Source of the DNA: a virus
Virus record (IMG/VR): IMGVR_UViG_3300042889_000286
Coordinates: 1 to 23,678 of that record
Strand: one strand, 5' to 3'
DNA length: 23,678 nt
The translations under genes were made by a program, and so were the position numbers. The notes beneath the pieces were generated by a model. It had not been told where the DNA came from, did not search any database, and saw only the letters and a list, made by a program, of their open reading frames with translations. This document shows positions 13,946 to 20,419 of the stretch, piece by piece (position 1 is the first letter of the stretch; each line of letters begins with the position of its first letter).

Positions 13946-14338
13946 ATGGCACGATACCGAATTGTTACTCTCGTAGATATAACCCGCAGCCAACCTGATA
14001 GGAACGACACCGACAAGACTCTGTTGGGTCAACAGGCCAACTTCAACAGCCTGCTACAGGCCATAGGCATGCGATCCAATGTGGAATGGTTACGTGACCC
14101 AAAAAAGCACACAGGAAGACTGCCTGAGCCGGCATCAGGCAAGGCCACGTATTGGATCTGGGAGTTTGACTGCGAACGTGATCAGGTTTTTCTACAAGAC
14201 GGTGATCCAGTTTATCTGCTAGCACATGACCTCAACCATGTGCCTGTGGTTGTTGATTTAGAAAACAGTGAAGACATCGACCCTGCTGCCTTTCAAACTC
14301 AGGGCGACATGATAAATACTTGGGTAACAATGATTTAG
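13946..14338 (+). CDS. Conserved T4-like phage protein, unknown function (130 aa)
   Basis: A 130-residue soluble protein with the pattern MARYRIVTLVDITRSQPDR, GQQANFNSLLQAIGMRSNVEW, GKATYWIWEFDCERDQVF and VPVVVDLENSEDI. This is a signature I recall from a conserved but uncharacterised family of marine T4-like phages. The alternating strands and one helix suggest a compact alpha/beta fold. No catalytic motif is visible. It has its own late box and no visible Shine-Dalgarno sequence (ACATT precedes the ATG), so leaderless or near-leaderless translation is expected. It follows the terminator of the abundant small gene and so is a separate transcription unit. Confidence 0.75.
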   Translation: MARYRIVTLVDITRSQPDRNDTDKTLLGQQANFNSLLQAIGMRSNVEWLRDPKKHTGRLPEPASGKATYWIWEFDCERDQVFLQDGDPVYLLAHDLNHVPVVVDLENSEDIDPAAFQTQGDMINTWVTMI

Positions 14339-14363
14339 GCAAAGTGTGTTTTTACATACTTAG

Positions 14364-14371
14364 TATAAATA
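14364..14371 (+). promoter_or_regulatory. Perfect T4-type late promoter (TATAAATA)
   Basis: AGTATAAATACTAG is a full match. It drives the coiled-coil/membrane protein at 14463 with a leader of about 86 nt. Confidence 0.85.
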
Positions 14372-14419
14372 CTAGTTCAAAGGCACCCATTAGGCATTCA
14401 ATCATAGACTAGGCACATG

Positions 14420-14432
14420 GCTCGGAGCGAGC
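14420..14432 (+). other. Leader hairpin GCTCG-GAG-CGAGC
   Basis: A perfect 5-bp stem with a 3-nt loop in the untranslated leader, 30 nt before the ATG at 14463. It is comparable in position to the hairpin before 13457. Confidence 0.5.
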
Positions 14433-14462
14433 ACTTGACTTATAACATTGGAGACGGCCTTA

Positions 14463-14783
14463 ATGCCTACAGTAGCAGAACGTGTTGGAATAGTAGAAAC
14501 GCAGGTTTCAAATCTTGGCGAGAAACTAGATGACATAAAAGTTGATGTCAAGGACATGCACGATTGCCTGGACAAAACTCGTGACGGTCTCACGGAGAAA
14601 TTAAATCAAATGTATGATGCCTCCTGCACACAGCATGCAGAATTAGGTAAAAAACTCAACGAATTAGAACAAAGCAAAAACAAGATGATGATGTATGGCA
14701 TGGTAGGCATGGCATTCATAGCTGGTCTAGGATGGACTGGACAGTTGAATCTACAGACCATACTCAAGTTCTTCGGAGCATGA
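14463..14783 (+). CDS. Coiled-coil protein with C-terminal membrane anchor (XhlA/holin-like)
   Basis: A 106-residue protein. Residues 5-72 are a predicted coiled coil with heptad-like spacing (VGIVETQVSNLGEKLDDIKV, then LTEKLNQM and LGKKLNELEQSKNK). Residues 75-95 (MMMYGMVGMAFIAGLGW) form a single membrane segment, followed by a short amphipathic end. This layout matches XhlA-type haemolysin/holin accessory proteins and also some tail or membrane adaptor proteins. The ATG at 14463 is chosen because GGAGA lies 8 nt upstream; an in-frame TTG at 14448 is less likely. It has a perfect late promoter and ends before a terminator. A role in lysis is plausible but not shown. Confidence 0.7.
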   Translation: MPTVAERVGIVETQVSNLGEKLDDIKVDVKDMHDCLDKTRDGLTEKLNQMYDASCTQHAELGKKLNELEQSKNKMMMYGMVGMAFIAGLGWTGQLNLQTILKFFGA

Positions 14784-14793
14784 AGTAACAGCA

Positions 14794-14801
14794 CTTAAAT
14801 A
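14794..14801 (+). promoter_or_regulatory. Late-promoter-like box (CTTAAATA) overlapping a terminator
   Basis: CTTAAATA matches TATAAATA at 6 of 8 positions. Its predicted +1 (about 14807) is the last base of the 5' arm of the terminator stem, so transcripts from it could not form the hairpin. Confidence 0.4.
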
Positions 14802-14822
14802 AGGACCATAGGTCCTTTTTTT
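14801..14822 (+). terminator. Intrinsic terminator abutting a start codon
   Basis: AAGGACC (14801-14807), an ATA loop, GGTCCTT (14811-14817) and T to 14822. The next ATG is at 14823, immediately after the T-tract. Confidence 0.88.
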
Positions 14823-15242
14823 ATGACACAAATCAGCCGTAGACTAGAACAGATAGTTCGTCGAGAATTATCTAAAAATATCATTCCTGTTAAAACTCCG
14901 GAGGGTATTCTAGTAGGTGATGTGTTGATAACCAATCAAGACAATCTCAAATTCCTGTATAGAAAATCACAGTTACTCTACGCAGAAATACACTTGAACT
15001 CTGTGGCCATCAAAATGGCCAATATTCTGGCGATGAGACACAGTCATTTATCAGTTGATCAGTTGTATCGAGCTGATCAAGAATACGGACGTTGGTTTGT
15101 TGACAGCCAGATGTTGAGGGCTCAGCATCAAAAAGCCATACATATTCAGGACTATGATCGTGCAGATGTGCTGTGGGCTCGCTACAGCGAGAGTCGAGAT
15201 CGAACTGTTACTGCTAAAAATCAAGCAGAACGTTTGCTGTGA
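14823..15242 (+). CDS. Conserved T4-like phage protein, unknown function (139 aa)
   Basis: A 139-residue, mostly helical, basic protein. MTQISRRLEQIVRRELSKNI is followed by a strand segment (PVKTPEGILVGDVLITNQDN) and long helices (AEIHLNSVAIKMANILAMRH, ADQEYGRWFVDSQMLRAQHQ, ADVLWARYSESRDRTVTAKNQAERLL in two parts). I recall a similar family in marine T4-like phages (YRADQEYG, DRADVLWARY) without a known function. The start codon directly follows a terminator T-tract, so expression must come from read-through or from the box at 14794. No clear ribosome-binding site is present. Confidence 0.75.
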   Translation: MTQISRRLEQIVRRELSKNIIPVKTPEGILVGDVLITNQDNLKFLYRKSQLLYAEIHLNSVAIKMANILAMRHSHLSVDQLYRADQEYGRWFVDSQMLRAQHQKAIHIQDYDRADVLWARYSESRDRTVTAKNQAERLL

Positions 15243-15246
15243 ATTG

Positions 15247-15254
15247 AATAAATA
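15247..15254 (+). promoter_or_regulatory. T4-type late promoter (AATAAATA)
   Basis: GAATAAATACTAC lies 24 nt before the ATG at 15279. It probably drives the group 15279-17613. Confidence 0.7.
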
Positions 15255-15278
15255 CTACATCAATTTGGATCCCATAAA

Positions 15279-16871
15279 ATGAGAACAACCGACCTTTTTA
15301 AAAACAACAGATCTTCTAAAAGACTCAACGAGTCGTTGTCTAAGACATTTGGAACACGGCTAGACCTAGAGAGTTTTGATACTCCAAAGCTAGAGGATGC
15401 ACGTAACAAATTACGCACCCAAATACACACAGCACGACAAGAAAGCGGATTCAATGAAACCATTGAAAACGAAACACTGACCAAGGCACAGTTCATGCAT
15501 GATGCCATTGTTGCAGAACTAATGGATCGTCAAGAGCACATAGTTGATAACACACAACTAGAAGGCCGCAGTCCAGAAGTTGAAGAATTTTTGACAAAAG
15601 TTGCCAATGATCCACAAGCTGGATATGACATGCTTTACGATGCACAAATGGGAAAGTTTGGCAAAGAGATTGAACGAGTTATACAAGACATGTATGACGA
15701 TATCACCATCGATACCGGCTATCATGGCGACGATGATTTTGAACAAATTTATGATCGTATGCTGGACAACATCGAATCAGACTATGCAGACAAAGATGTA
15801 AAAGAAGGTGCAGATGACGAAGTTGCCTCGGTATTAGGTCGTGTTGCTGACGAAGAAGATTTCGAAAAATTATACGATTTGTTCGGGGATCGTGGTCCAG
15901 TAGGTCAATATCTACAAGATCAAATTGATGATATTACAGGTGAAACAGGTCTACATCGTAAAGACGATTTTGAAAGAATTGAAAGTATGATAATGGATCG
16001 TATCCAGCAAGAGTTTGGCGACCAGAATGACGACGATGAAGGTGGCGAAACTGATGACGGGTATGCGCTGGCTTCGGCGGGTTTTGGTTCAGACGAAGAC
16101 TACGAAAGCATTGAAATGGAACGTGTGAGAGATCCAGAAGATTGGGATGAAGGCAACACAGAACCACCAAACAACTTTGCTGTTAGTATCAACGGCAAGC
16201 AATGGAAAGTATTTAAGGGCCGTGGAAAGTATGCTGATGATGACAGAGAAAAACAACATTATCTTCAACTCAAAGACTGGGCAGCTAAAAAATCAGAATC
16301 CACAGGCAAGAAATGGACAGTTTCTATCACAGGCGCACCCGCCACAGAAAGTATACAAAGAATACAAGGAGAAAGTATGAGTAATCTAAGAGAAGGTGAG
16401 ATCCAGCAAGCTTCTGCGATCGTCACAGCAAAGACCATGGTTGACAGAGTCAGCCGTTGGATTGAAGAACTATCAGGCATGGAGAATGACACCCTATTAC
16501 AATTAGGTGATAGCATCCGTGACGAAATGAGTGCTGATCAAGCCAAGAACTTTATCAGTTCAGTGGCACCAGCAATTCAACAGGCACTGGAAAATCTTAA
16601 AACCACTAGAGAAACACTCAGCACAGGAGTGAGAATGCTTACCGGTGAAGAGCAAGGTGCAGAAATGCTAGGCGGCGACCCTGCAGCAGGCGGAGATGAA
16701 ATGGGTCCAGCAGAACCAGATGCTATGAACATGGGCGACGAAATGGGCGACATGGGCGGCGATGAGTTTGCCGCAGCAGAACCAGCAGCAGGCGGCCTAG
16801 GTGATGCAGGTCGTGAACAACGCGAAAGCATCAACCGTAGCAGCAGCCTACTCAAAGTATTGGCAGGCTAA
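15279..16871 (+). CDS. Acidic structural-type phage protein with repeats (530 aa)
   Basis: A 530-residue, strongly acidic protein. Residues about 95-165 and 180-250 are a diverged tandem repeat: each has a (V/Y)-(I/L)-Q-D-x-x-D-D-I-T-x-(D/E)-T-G-(Y/L)-H core, then DDFE-I-x-x-M-x-D. Residues about 300-355 form a small domain with W-V-x-I-x-G-A-P. From residue 367 (MSNLREGEIQQASAIV) a helical domain begins, containing VDRVSRWIEELSGMENDTLL and a Gly/Ala/Met/Asp-rich low-complexity end. That C-terminal domain resembles a stand-alone marine T4-like virion-associated family I recall (MVDRV..W.E......L.LGD.IRDEM). The N-terminus has an LNE|S site. A head-core or scaffold-like role is inferred from the acidity, low complexity and late expression. 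A strong internal start allows a second product. Confidence 0.75.
   Translation: MRTTDLFKNNRSSKRLNESLSKTFGTRLDLESFDTPKLEDARNKLRTQIHTARQESGFNETIENETLTKAQFMHDAIVAELMDRQEHIVDNTQLEGRSPEVEEFLTKVANDPQAGYDMLYDAQMGKFGKEIERVIQDMYDDITIDTGYHGDDDFEQIYDRMLDNIESDYADKDVKEGADDEVASVLGRVADEEDFEKLYDLFGDRGPVGQYLQDQIDDITGETGLHRKDDFERIESMIMDRIQQEFGDQNDDDEGGETDDGYALASAGFGSDEDYESIEMERVRDPEDWDEGNTEPPNNFAVSINGKQWKVFKGRGKYADDDREKQHYLQLKDWAAKKSESTGKKWTVSITGAPATESIQRIQGESMSNLREGEIQQASAIVTAKTMVDRVSRWIEELSGMENDTLLQLGDSIRDEMSADQAKNFISSVAPAIQQALENLKTTRETLSTGVRMLTGEEQGAEMLGGDPAAGGDEMGPAEPDAMNMGDEMGDMGGDEFAAAEPAAGGLGDAGREQRESINRSSSLLKVLAG
16377..16871 (+). CDS. Possible internal-start product of the 530-aa gene (164 aa)
   Basis: Inside the larger gene, AAGGAGAAAGT (16366-16376) lies directly before an in-frame ATG at 16377. 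This is one of the best ribosome-binding sites in the window. The predicted product starts MSNLREGEIQQASAIVTAKT, exactly at the boundary of the C-terminal domain, and shares the stop of the long form. Two forms of a scaffold or head protein from one gene are known in other phages. Here it is inferred only from the signal. Confidence 0.5.
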   Translation: MSNLREGEIQQASAIVTAKTMVDRVSRWIEELSGMENDTLLQLGDSIRDEMSADQAKNFISSVAPAIQQALENLKTTRETLSTGVRMLTGEEQGAEMLGGDPAAGGDEMGPAEPDAMNMGDEMGDMGGDEFAAAEPAAGGLGDAGREQRESINRSSSLLKVLAG

Positions 16872-17248
16872 TGCGACTCAGTGAAATCACTTCTGCTAAA
16901 GAACAGCAGCAGTTAGACGAAATTCTACCTGTGCTGGGCGCAGTTGCGGGTGGCGTAGCTCGAGGAGCAGCTGCCTTGGGTAGTGCTGCGTTACGAGGTG
17001 GTGCCGCTCTTGCTAAAGGAGTTGGCAACGCAGTGTCACAAGGTGCCAAGGCTGTAGGCAATGTTGCATCACAAGGTGCCAAGGCAGTTGGTCAAGCAGC
17101 ACAGGCCGGAGGCATGGCCGGTGGCGAAGCAGATCCAGCAGCGCAGGCTCAACAAGTGGCAGCTGCTAAAAAAGAAGTGCAGGATCAAATCAAAGCCAAG
17201 CAACAAGAACTGCAACAACTACAACAACAATTGGCACAAATAAAATGA
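16871..17248 (+). CDS. Ala/Gly-rich amphipathic protein with C-terminal coiled coil (125 aa)
   Basis: A 125-residue protein starting in a TAATG overlap with the previous stop. The opening MRLSEITSAKEQQQLDEILP has LSE|I and LDE|I sites. Residues 20-85 are a low-complexity Ala/Gly/Val/Lys region with two GAKAVG(N/Q) repeats, likely amphipathic and membrane-seeking. Residues 90-125 (VAAAKKEVQDQIKAKQQELQ, then QLQQQLAQIK) are a Gln-rich coiled coil. The composition is like internal head or core proteins of T4-like phages, though I cannot match it to one. It is coupled to both neighbours by overlapping codons. Confidence 0.7.
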   Translation: MRLSEITSAKEQQQLDEILPVLGAVAGGVARGAAALGSAALRGGAALAKGVGNAVSQGAKAVGNVASQGAKAVGQAAQAGGMAGGEADPAAQAQQVAAAKKEVQDQIKAKQQELQQLQQQLAQIK

Positions 17249-17613
17249 GATTTTTTGAATTTGTAGACACCGACGTTAACCTTGACAAGTTTGTGATGAT
17301 ACTCAAAAATTTTGTAGGTAGATCATCCTCTAAAAAGCAGGCGGCCAAGTTGAATTGGAAGAGTCTACAGCAGATTGCAGACCGTAGTGGATTTGAAATG
17401 GGTGCTGACTATGAAACTTTCAAAAGCATCTACGATTCCAGTCCGATTGTTCAAAGTCTAGTAAAGAATTTTAACGCAGATGGCATTGAACTAAATGTGC
17501 CAGGCACTGACAAAGATACCCAAACTCCCATCAAGCAGGGGCAGACCAGCCAAGACGCAGTGGACAAAATGGCAGCTTCGGCTGCTCCCCAACAATTAGC
17601 CGCTCAGGCTTGA
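17245..17613 (+). CDS. Conserved T4-like phage protein, unknown function (122 aa)
   Basis: A 122-residue protein with MRFFEFVDTDVNLDKFVMIL, a short basic linker, LNWKSLQQIADRSGFEMGAD and YETFKSIYDSSPIVQSLVKN. I recall this pattern as a conserved family next to head genes in T4-like cyanophages; its function is unknown. The C-terminal 40 residues are Gln/Ala/Thr-rich and probably disordered (SQDAVDKMAASAAPQQLAAQ). It overlaps the previous gene by ATGA and is last in the group. The next promoter begins in its stop codon. Confidence 0.75.
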   Translation: MRFFEFVDTDVNLDKFVMILKNFVGRSSSKKQAAKLNWKSLQQIADRSGFEMGADYETFKSIYDSSPIVQSLVKNFNADGIELNVPGTDKDTQTPIKQGQTSQDAVDKMAASAAPQQLAAQA

Positions 17614-17638
17614 CAACTTGATTTAAATCCTGTAATAT
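17610..17638 (+). promoter_or_regulatory. Sigma70-type promoter before the nuclease gene
   Basis: TTGACA (17610-17615, overlapping the TGA stop of the upstream gene), a 17-nt spacer and TAATAT (17633-17638). The -35 is perfect and the -10 matches at 4 of 6 positions. The predicted +1 is about 17645, one base before the ATG. Confidence 0.65.
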
Positions 17639-17645
17639 ATACAGG
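17629..17645. repeat. Perfect inverted repeat CCTGTA-ATATA-TACAGG
   Basis: Arms of 6 bp lie around a 5-nt A/T centre that overlaps the -10 region and ends directly at the ATG of the nuclease gene. It is placed as an operator; as RNA it would also sequester the start. Confidence 0.65.
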
Positions 17646-18347
17646 ATGACTACAATTTTTACTCCTCCACCGTTCATTGAACGTATCCAATACAAAAACT
17701 GCAAACAGATCAACGATCCTGTTACACGCAAACGAGTATATCTAACACCCGACGGCGAAAGCCTTCCAAGCGTGACAACTATTCTGTCAGCCACCAAGGA
17801 CATGACACATTTGAATGAATGGCGGGATAAGATTGGACATGCCAAAGCACAGCAGATCACCACAGAAGCTGCTGGAGTAGGCACAGCCATGCATGCTAAC
17901 CTAGAAAGATTTGTTGTTGGTGAACAACGACAGCCCGGCAACGCACCTGTGCATGTTCAAGCCAACAAGATGGCCGATGTTATCATTGAGAATGGTCTCA
18001 GCAAAGTCAGCGAAGTATGGGCCATGGAGCAGAGTTTATATTTTCCAGGACTGTTTTCAGGCACCACTGATCTAGTAGGTGTGCATGATGGCGAACCCGC
18101 AGTAATGGATCACAAGCAGACCAACAAGCCCAAGAAAGCAGAATGGGTGGAAGATTACTATCTACAACTGATGGCCTATATATTAGCACATAATGAAGTC
18201 TACGGCACAGACATTCGCAAAGGTGTTATCTTTATGTGTAGCCGTGCTTTTGAATATCAACAGTTTACACTAGAACCTAAAGACTTCAACAAGTGGCAAG
18301 ATGCTTGGCTTACAAAGGTAGAGGAATACTATGCCCTAGGAAGATAA
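17646..18347 (+). CDS. PD-(D/E)XK nuclease (RecB/Cas4-like exonuclease fold)
   Basis: A 233-residue PD-(D/E)XK family protein. Catalytic elements are in order: GTAMHANLERF with H83 and E87 (motif I), E128 in MEQSLYF, GTTDLVGV with D142 (motif II), MDHKQTNK with D155 and K157 (motif III), and YYLQLMAYILAHN (QxxxY motif). These are the features of RecB-type exonucleases and of phage DNA-end processing nucleases. It probably trims or degrades DNA in recombination or repair, perhaps host-genome breakdown; the substrate is inferred. It has a sigma70-type promoter with a palindromic operator-like site, unlike the late boxes of its neighbours, suggesting early expression. It has no helicase domain. 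Confidence 0.88.
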   Translation: MTTIFTPPPFIERIQYKNCKQINDPVTRKRVYLTPDGESLPSVTTILSATKDMTHLNEWRDKIGHAKAQQITTEAAGVGTAMHANLERFVVGEQRQPGNAPVHVQANKMADVIIENGLSKVSEVWAMEQSLYFPGLFSGTTDLVGVHDGEPAVMDHKQTNKPKKAEWVEDYYLQLMAYILAHNEVYGTDIRKGVIFMCSRAFEYQQFTLEPKDFNKWQDAWLTKVEEYYALGR

Positions 18348-18350
18348 ATA
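18343..18350 (+). promoter_or_regulatory. T4-type late promoter (GATAAATA) for the tailspike
   Basis: GATAAATACTC overlaps the TAA stop at 18345-18347. A perfect inverted repeat CTCTAT-AGAAC-ATAGAG (18351-18367) follows around the expected +1. Confidence 0.75.
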
Positions 18351-18376
18351 CTCTATAGAACATAGAGGATACCAAA

Positions 18377-19969
18377 GTGGCCGTTGTCCAAATCTCGAAA
18401 ATCCAGGTCAGAAGAGGCCAAAAAAACTCCAACAGTGGCATTCCACAACTAAGCTCTGCTGAATTTGCATGGGCAGTAGATTCGCAAGAACTGTTCATAG
18501 GCAATGGTAGCGTATTAGAAGGTGCTCCGTATGTGGGCAACACCAAAGTTCTCACAGAACATGATAACATACTGGAACTAGCATCTAGCTATCAGTTTGC
18601 CAGCGATGACACAGCCATCACTCTCAGCGTGTCAAGAAGTTTACAAAGCAAGATAGACGAAACAGTGAGTGTAGCAGATTTTGGTGCTGTGGGAGATGGC
18701 AGCACAGACTGTGTGGCAGCATTTGAAACTGCCTTCACAGAACTGTTTAGAAATGCCAACGACAACTATAAGAAAACACTGTTAATACCCAACGGTGAAT
18801 ATCTTTTTACCAGTGACCTTGCTGTGCCTAGCGGAGCAATTCTCCGTGGTGAAACTCAACGCGGTGCTGTATTGAATATTGGAAATAACAACATAAGAGT
18901 TATAACCAGCCAGGGACTTGATCTAGGAGATTTCAACAGCACCAACCGACCCACTAATCTCCAGTTCAGTAATTTTACCATCAAGCGCACCACTGGCCAG
19001 TTGACTTTATCTGGTGTAGCAGACAGCGAATTTAATGCTGTGAGATTTCTTGGCAGCTATACTCTAGGCGACACTACCACCATAGCAACAGCACCAGCGG
19101 CTGTGTTTTGGCAAAATACTCTAGTTGGTATAAGAACTACTAATGTAACTTTTGAAAAATGCGTGTTCCAAGAAAATGCCATATCTATAAAATGTCTACA
19201 AAACGCAGTTTTTGACACAGATATAAGATTTCAAGACTGTGAATTTTTTGTCAATGACACCGCAATTTATGTTGAAGGTGTAACCACACAGGGCACTCGA
19301 TGGCAGATCAATGACTGTGAGTTTCAGGAAATATTCAATCAGGCCTTTAGAGCCACTGCTGGTCGTGGCACACTGATACAGAGAACAAAATTTTTCAATG
19401 TCGGCAATGGCATAGACAACAGCGCCAACCCCAACGACTACATGGTTTATTTTGGCGAGATGGTAGGCAATGTATTGGTAGATTGTTCAAGTAATCGACA
19501 GCAGTCCGTTACCGTCGGAGCCTCCACAGCAGCATTCTCAGAAGTATACAACAGCGCAGGAGTGACTCTAGTTGACAAAAATTATGCTCTAATATATTTG
19601 TCTGATAGCTTTACACCTTTAGCAGCATTTTCTGCGCAGAATAAATTCACAGAGATCAATTACTGTCTAAAGCTAGGGGAACACACTAGATACGGTAAAC
19701 TAATTATTGCCATCGGTGACGATCTCAGTCCTGCCAGTCACGGCAGTGATGTTTCAATACTAGACAATTTTGTATATTCACCTAACACATTGATATCACC
19801 GGGAGGAAACACAATGACTAATTTTGAATTCAGCGTGTCTAAGAGCAGTAACACTGTCTTAGATGATTCAACCGCGCCAGTAATAGACACTGTGATGTTG
19901 ACTTATAAAAATCCTCTTGCCACCGGTATAACCGGGTCCATATCGTATGATGTGGCCTACGGTGTTTGA
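18377..19969 (+). CDS. Tailspike/tail fibre with pectate-lyase-type beta-helix (530 aa)
   Basis: A 530-residue adsorption protein. It starts at GTG (18377) after an AGAGGA ribosome-binding site. Residues 1-60 (VQISKIQVRRGQKNSNSGIP, then LSSAEFAWAVDSQELFIGNG) match the N-terminal module of phage fibres such as the major-tropism-determinant N-terminal type. Residues 97-116 (VSVADFGAVGDGSTDCVAAF) are the classic opening of the pectate-lyase superfamily. They are followed by about 350 residues of short strands with N/D turns, consistent with a right-handed beta-helix that binds or cuts host surface polysaccharide. The C-terminal 130 residues are a separate domain ending SISYDVAYG. No catalytic residues can be assigned. 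It overlaps the next gene by 23 nt. Confidence 0.87.
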   Translation: MAVVQISKIQVRRGQKNSNSGIPQLSSAEFAWAVDSQELFIGNGSVLEGAPYVGNTKVLTEHDNILELASSYQFASDDTAITLSVSRSLQSKIDETVSVADFGAVGDGSTDCVAAFETAFTELFRNANDNYKKTLLIPNGEYLFTSDLAVPSGAILRGETQRGAVLNIGNNNIRVITSQGLDLGDFNSTNRPTNLQFSNFTIKRTTGQLTLSGVADSEFNAVRFLGSYTLGDTTTIATAPAAVFWQNTLVGIRTTNVTFEKCVFQENAISIKCLQNAVFDTDIRFQDCEFFVNDTAIYVEGVTTQGTRWQINDCEFQEIFNQAFRATAGRGTLIQRTKFFNVGNGIDNSANPNDYMVYFGEMVGNVLVDCSSNRQQSVTVGASTAAFSEVYNSAGVTLVDKNYALIYLSDSFTPLAAFSAQNKFTEINYCLKLGEHTRYGKLIIAIGDDLSPASHGSDVSILDNFVYSPNTLISPGGNTMTNFEFSVSKSSNTVLDDSTAPVIDTVMLTYKNPLATGITGSISYDVAYGV

Positions 19970-20387
19970 CGAGTATGGGACCAAAAGACTAGCAGCGTGG
20001 AGACAGTTTAGAGAAAGTTTAGAAACAAGTCCAACCCCATTGGAAGATGTTGCTGAACTTTGGTGTCATGCACCTTTTGTAAGCCCGTATTTAGATCCAC
20101 AACTCCCCTCAGAATGGCCCGATCCATGGCATCTCATGTTGGATCTTAGGCTGGATGATCTTGCATTGGTGCTAGGAATGCTGTATACTATTAAATTAAC
20201 ACAGCGGTTTATTGATACCAAATGCGAGATACATATGTCTATGTGCCCACAAAAGAAACATCACCAATACATGTTAGTAGTCGGCGACGACCGGGTTCTT
20301 AACCTTGAATATGGCACAGTAGTCAGCGTAGCACAACTTAAAAACCTCGATACCAAGACAATATATGCAGTTAGTAAATTGCAATAA
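19947..20387 (+). CDS. Conserved T4-like phage protein, unknown function (146 aa)
   Basis: A 146-residue protein starting at ATG 19947 (or the next codon, 19950) within the end of the tailspike gene. Recognisable segments are RLAAWRQFRESLETSPTPLE, ELWCHAPFVSPYLDPQLPSE, WPDPWHLMLDLRLDDLALVL and GMLYTIKLTQRF. I recall these from a conserved family in T4-like marine phages with no described function. The second half (CEIHMSMCPQKKHHQYMLVV...VLNLEYGTVV) looks like a small beta sheet. It is not a chaperone by any motif, though its position after a spike would fit one. Its stop lies in the late promoter of nrdA. Confidence 0.75.
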   Translation: MMWPTVFDEYGTKRLAAWRQFRESLETSPTPLEDVAELWCHAPFVSPYLDPQLPSEWPDPWHLMLDLRLDDLALVLGMLYTIKLTQRFIDTKCEIHMSMCPQKKHHQYMLVVGDDRVLNLEYGTVVSVAQLKNLDTKTIYAVSKLQ

Positions 20388-20390
20388 ATA
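20383..20390 (+). promoter_or_regulatory. T4-type late promoter box (AATAAATA) before nrdA
   Basis: AATAAATAC overlaps the TAA stop at 20385-20387 and lies 29 nt before the nrdA ATG. ACAGAGAACG is a weak ribosome-binding site. Late transcription of a DNA-precursor gene is unusual; a separate early promoter upstream is not evident here. Confidence 0.6.
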
Positions 20391-20419
20391 CCCCACAACA
20401 ATAAAACAGAGAACGATAA

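Noticed and set aside
14448-14462. TTG start for the coiled-coil protein
   Set aside because: The TTG overlaps the GGAGA ribosome-binding site that serves the ATG at 14463.
18310-18570. Minus-strand open frame across the tailspike promoter
   Set aside because: It is a shadow of the nuclease end and the tailspike start and has no supporting start signal.
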